From: DASWJZ01 sp050728815
GTDB lineage: Bacteria; Pseudomonadota; Alphaproteobacteria; Rhizobiales; Afifellaceae
Reading direction: 5' to 3'
Assembly: GCA_050728815.1 (NCBI GenBank)
Contig: JBOHKB010000198.1
Coordinates: 1 to 5,887 of the forward strand
Length of the DNA stretch: 5,887 nt
Shown: positions 5,754 through 5,887 of the stretch, one piece after another
Layout of the letters: each line of letters opens with the position of its first letter
How positions within the stretch are numbered: the first letter of the stretch is position 1
The notes under the pieces: model-generated
What the model was told of the DNA's origin: nothing
Databases searched by the model: none
What the model saw: only the letters and a program-made list of their open reading frames with translations
Translations under genes and position numbers: made by a program

Positions 5754-5768
5754 TTGCCTCAACCGCGC

Positions 5769-5798
5769 TTGGCAGGGCGAGGCACGGCGCCCTATAGC
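5769..5798 (+). promoter_or_regulatory. candidate parE promoter giving a leaderless transcript
   Basis: TTGGCA (5769-5774) is 18 bases from TATAGC (5793-5798). The extended form CCTATAGC (5791-5798) also resembles the Caulobacter-type -10 consensus GCTANAWC. The box ends seven bases before the A of the ATG at 5806, so transcription would begin at or next to the start codon. Confidence 0.4.
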
Positions 5799-5805
5799 TT
5801 CTCCC

Positions 5806-5887
5806 ATGTCCGACCTGTTTTCGTCCTCATCACCCGCCGGCAACGATTATGACGCCTCCTCGATCGAGGTGCTGGAGGGGCTGGAGC
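5806..5887 (+). CDS. parE: DNA topoisomerase IV subunit B, 5' end only
   Basis: The frame from the ATG at 5806 runs off the right edge after 27 codons. It reads M-S-D-L-F then a short Ser/Pro-rich leader, followed by Y-D-A-S-S-I-E-V-L-E-G-L-E. That last stretch is the conserved start of the GHKL ATPase domain in alphaproteobacterial ParE, and in complete proteins it leads into P-V-R-x-R-P-G-M-Y. ParE with ParC decatenates daughter chromosomes using ATP. GyrB is the main alternative, but its N-terminus usually reads differently (S-I-x-V-L-K-G-L-x-A-V-R). No purine-rich ribosome binding site precedes the ATG (C-T-T-C-T-C-C-C lies directly before it), which fits a leaderless transcript. Confidence 0.85.
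   Translation, partial: MSDLFSSSSPAGNDYDASSIEVLEGLE

Noticed and set aside
5733..5758. Possible EcfG promoter for the PilZ gene (CGTT on the minus strand near 5738)
   Set aside because: The upstream box at 16 bases reads GGCAA, matching only three of five consensus positions.

Overview
The window reads as chromosome from a GC-rich alphaproteobacterium, most likely a sphingomonad (Sphingomonas or a close relative). This rests on the codon bias, on the N-terminus of topoisomerase IV subunit B (ParE) at the right edge, and on promoter-like sequences of alphaproteobacterial type. I see no tRNA, rRNA, CRISPR array, insertion sequence or phage gene. The assignment is from recognition alone; no search was run.

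Left edge (1-273). A small glycine-zipper membrane peptide gene (127-273) has a strong ribosome binding site. It is preceded by an unusually AT-rich control region with a perfect 8+8 bp palindrome over a TATAAT box. A second gene may run off the left edge on the minus strand from a GTG at 49, so the palindrome may be a shared operator between divergent genes.

Centre (364-4002). Four plus-strand genes are tightly packed: an LtrA-family multi-pass membrane protein, a ferritin-like protein with a complete di-iron ligand set, a GtrA-family four-helix membrane protein, and a GT4-type glycosyltransferase. The last three are separated by 0 and 3 bases and are almost certainly one operon; LtrA lies 54 bases upstream and probably belongs to it. 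GtrA proteins are associated with moving polyprenyl-linked sugars across the inner membrane, and GT4 enzymes add sugars from nucleotide donors. The block therefore looks like an envelope glycolipid or glycan-modification module with an added di-iron protein whose substrate is unknown.

Gap and stress gene (4003-4887). The 426-base gap after the glycosyltransferase holds a probable 51-residue minus-strand ORF (4091-4246), three tandem GGGGC units, and two divergent one-mismatch matches to the EcfG general-stress promoter. One match points at the small ORF. The other points at a DUF2383 / PA2169-type four-helix-bundle gene (4429-4887). The first ~90 bases of the gap show nothing I can name, and no clear terminator follows the glycosyltransferase.

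Right edge (4888-5887). A GC-only hairpin lies between the DUF2383 gene and a convergent gene for a protein with two PilZ domains (c-di-GMP binding, 4965-5684, minus strand). The divergent 121-base spacer leads into parE, which starts at 5806. Its putative -10 box ends seven bases before the ATG and there is no Shine-Dalgarno, so the transcript may be leaderless.
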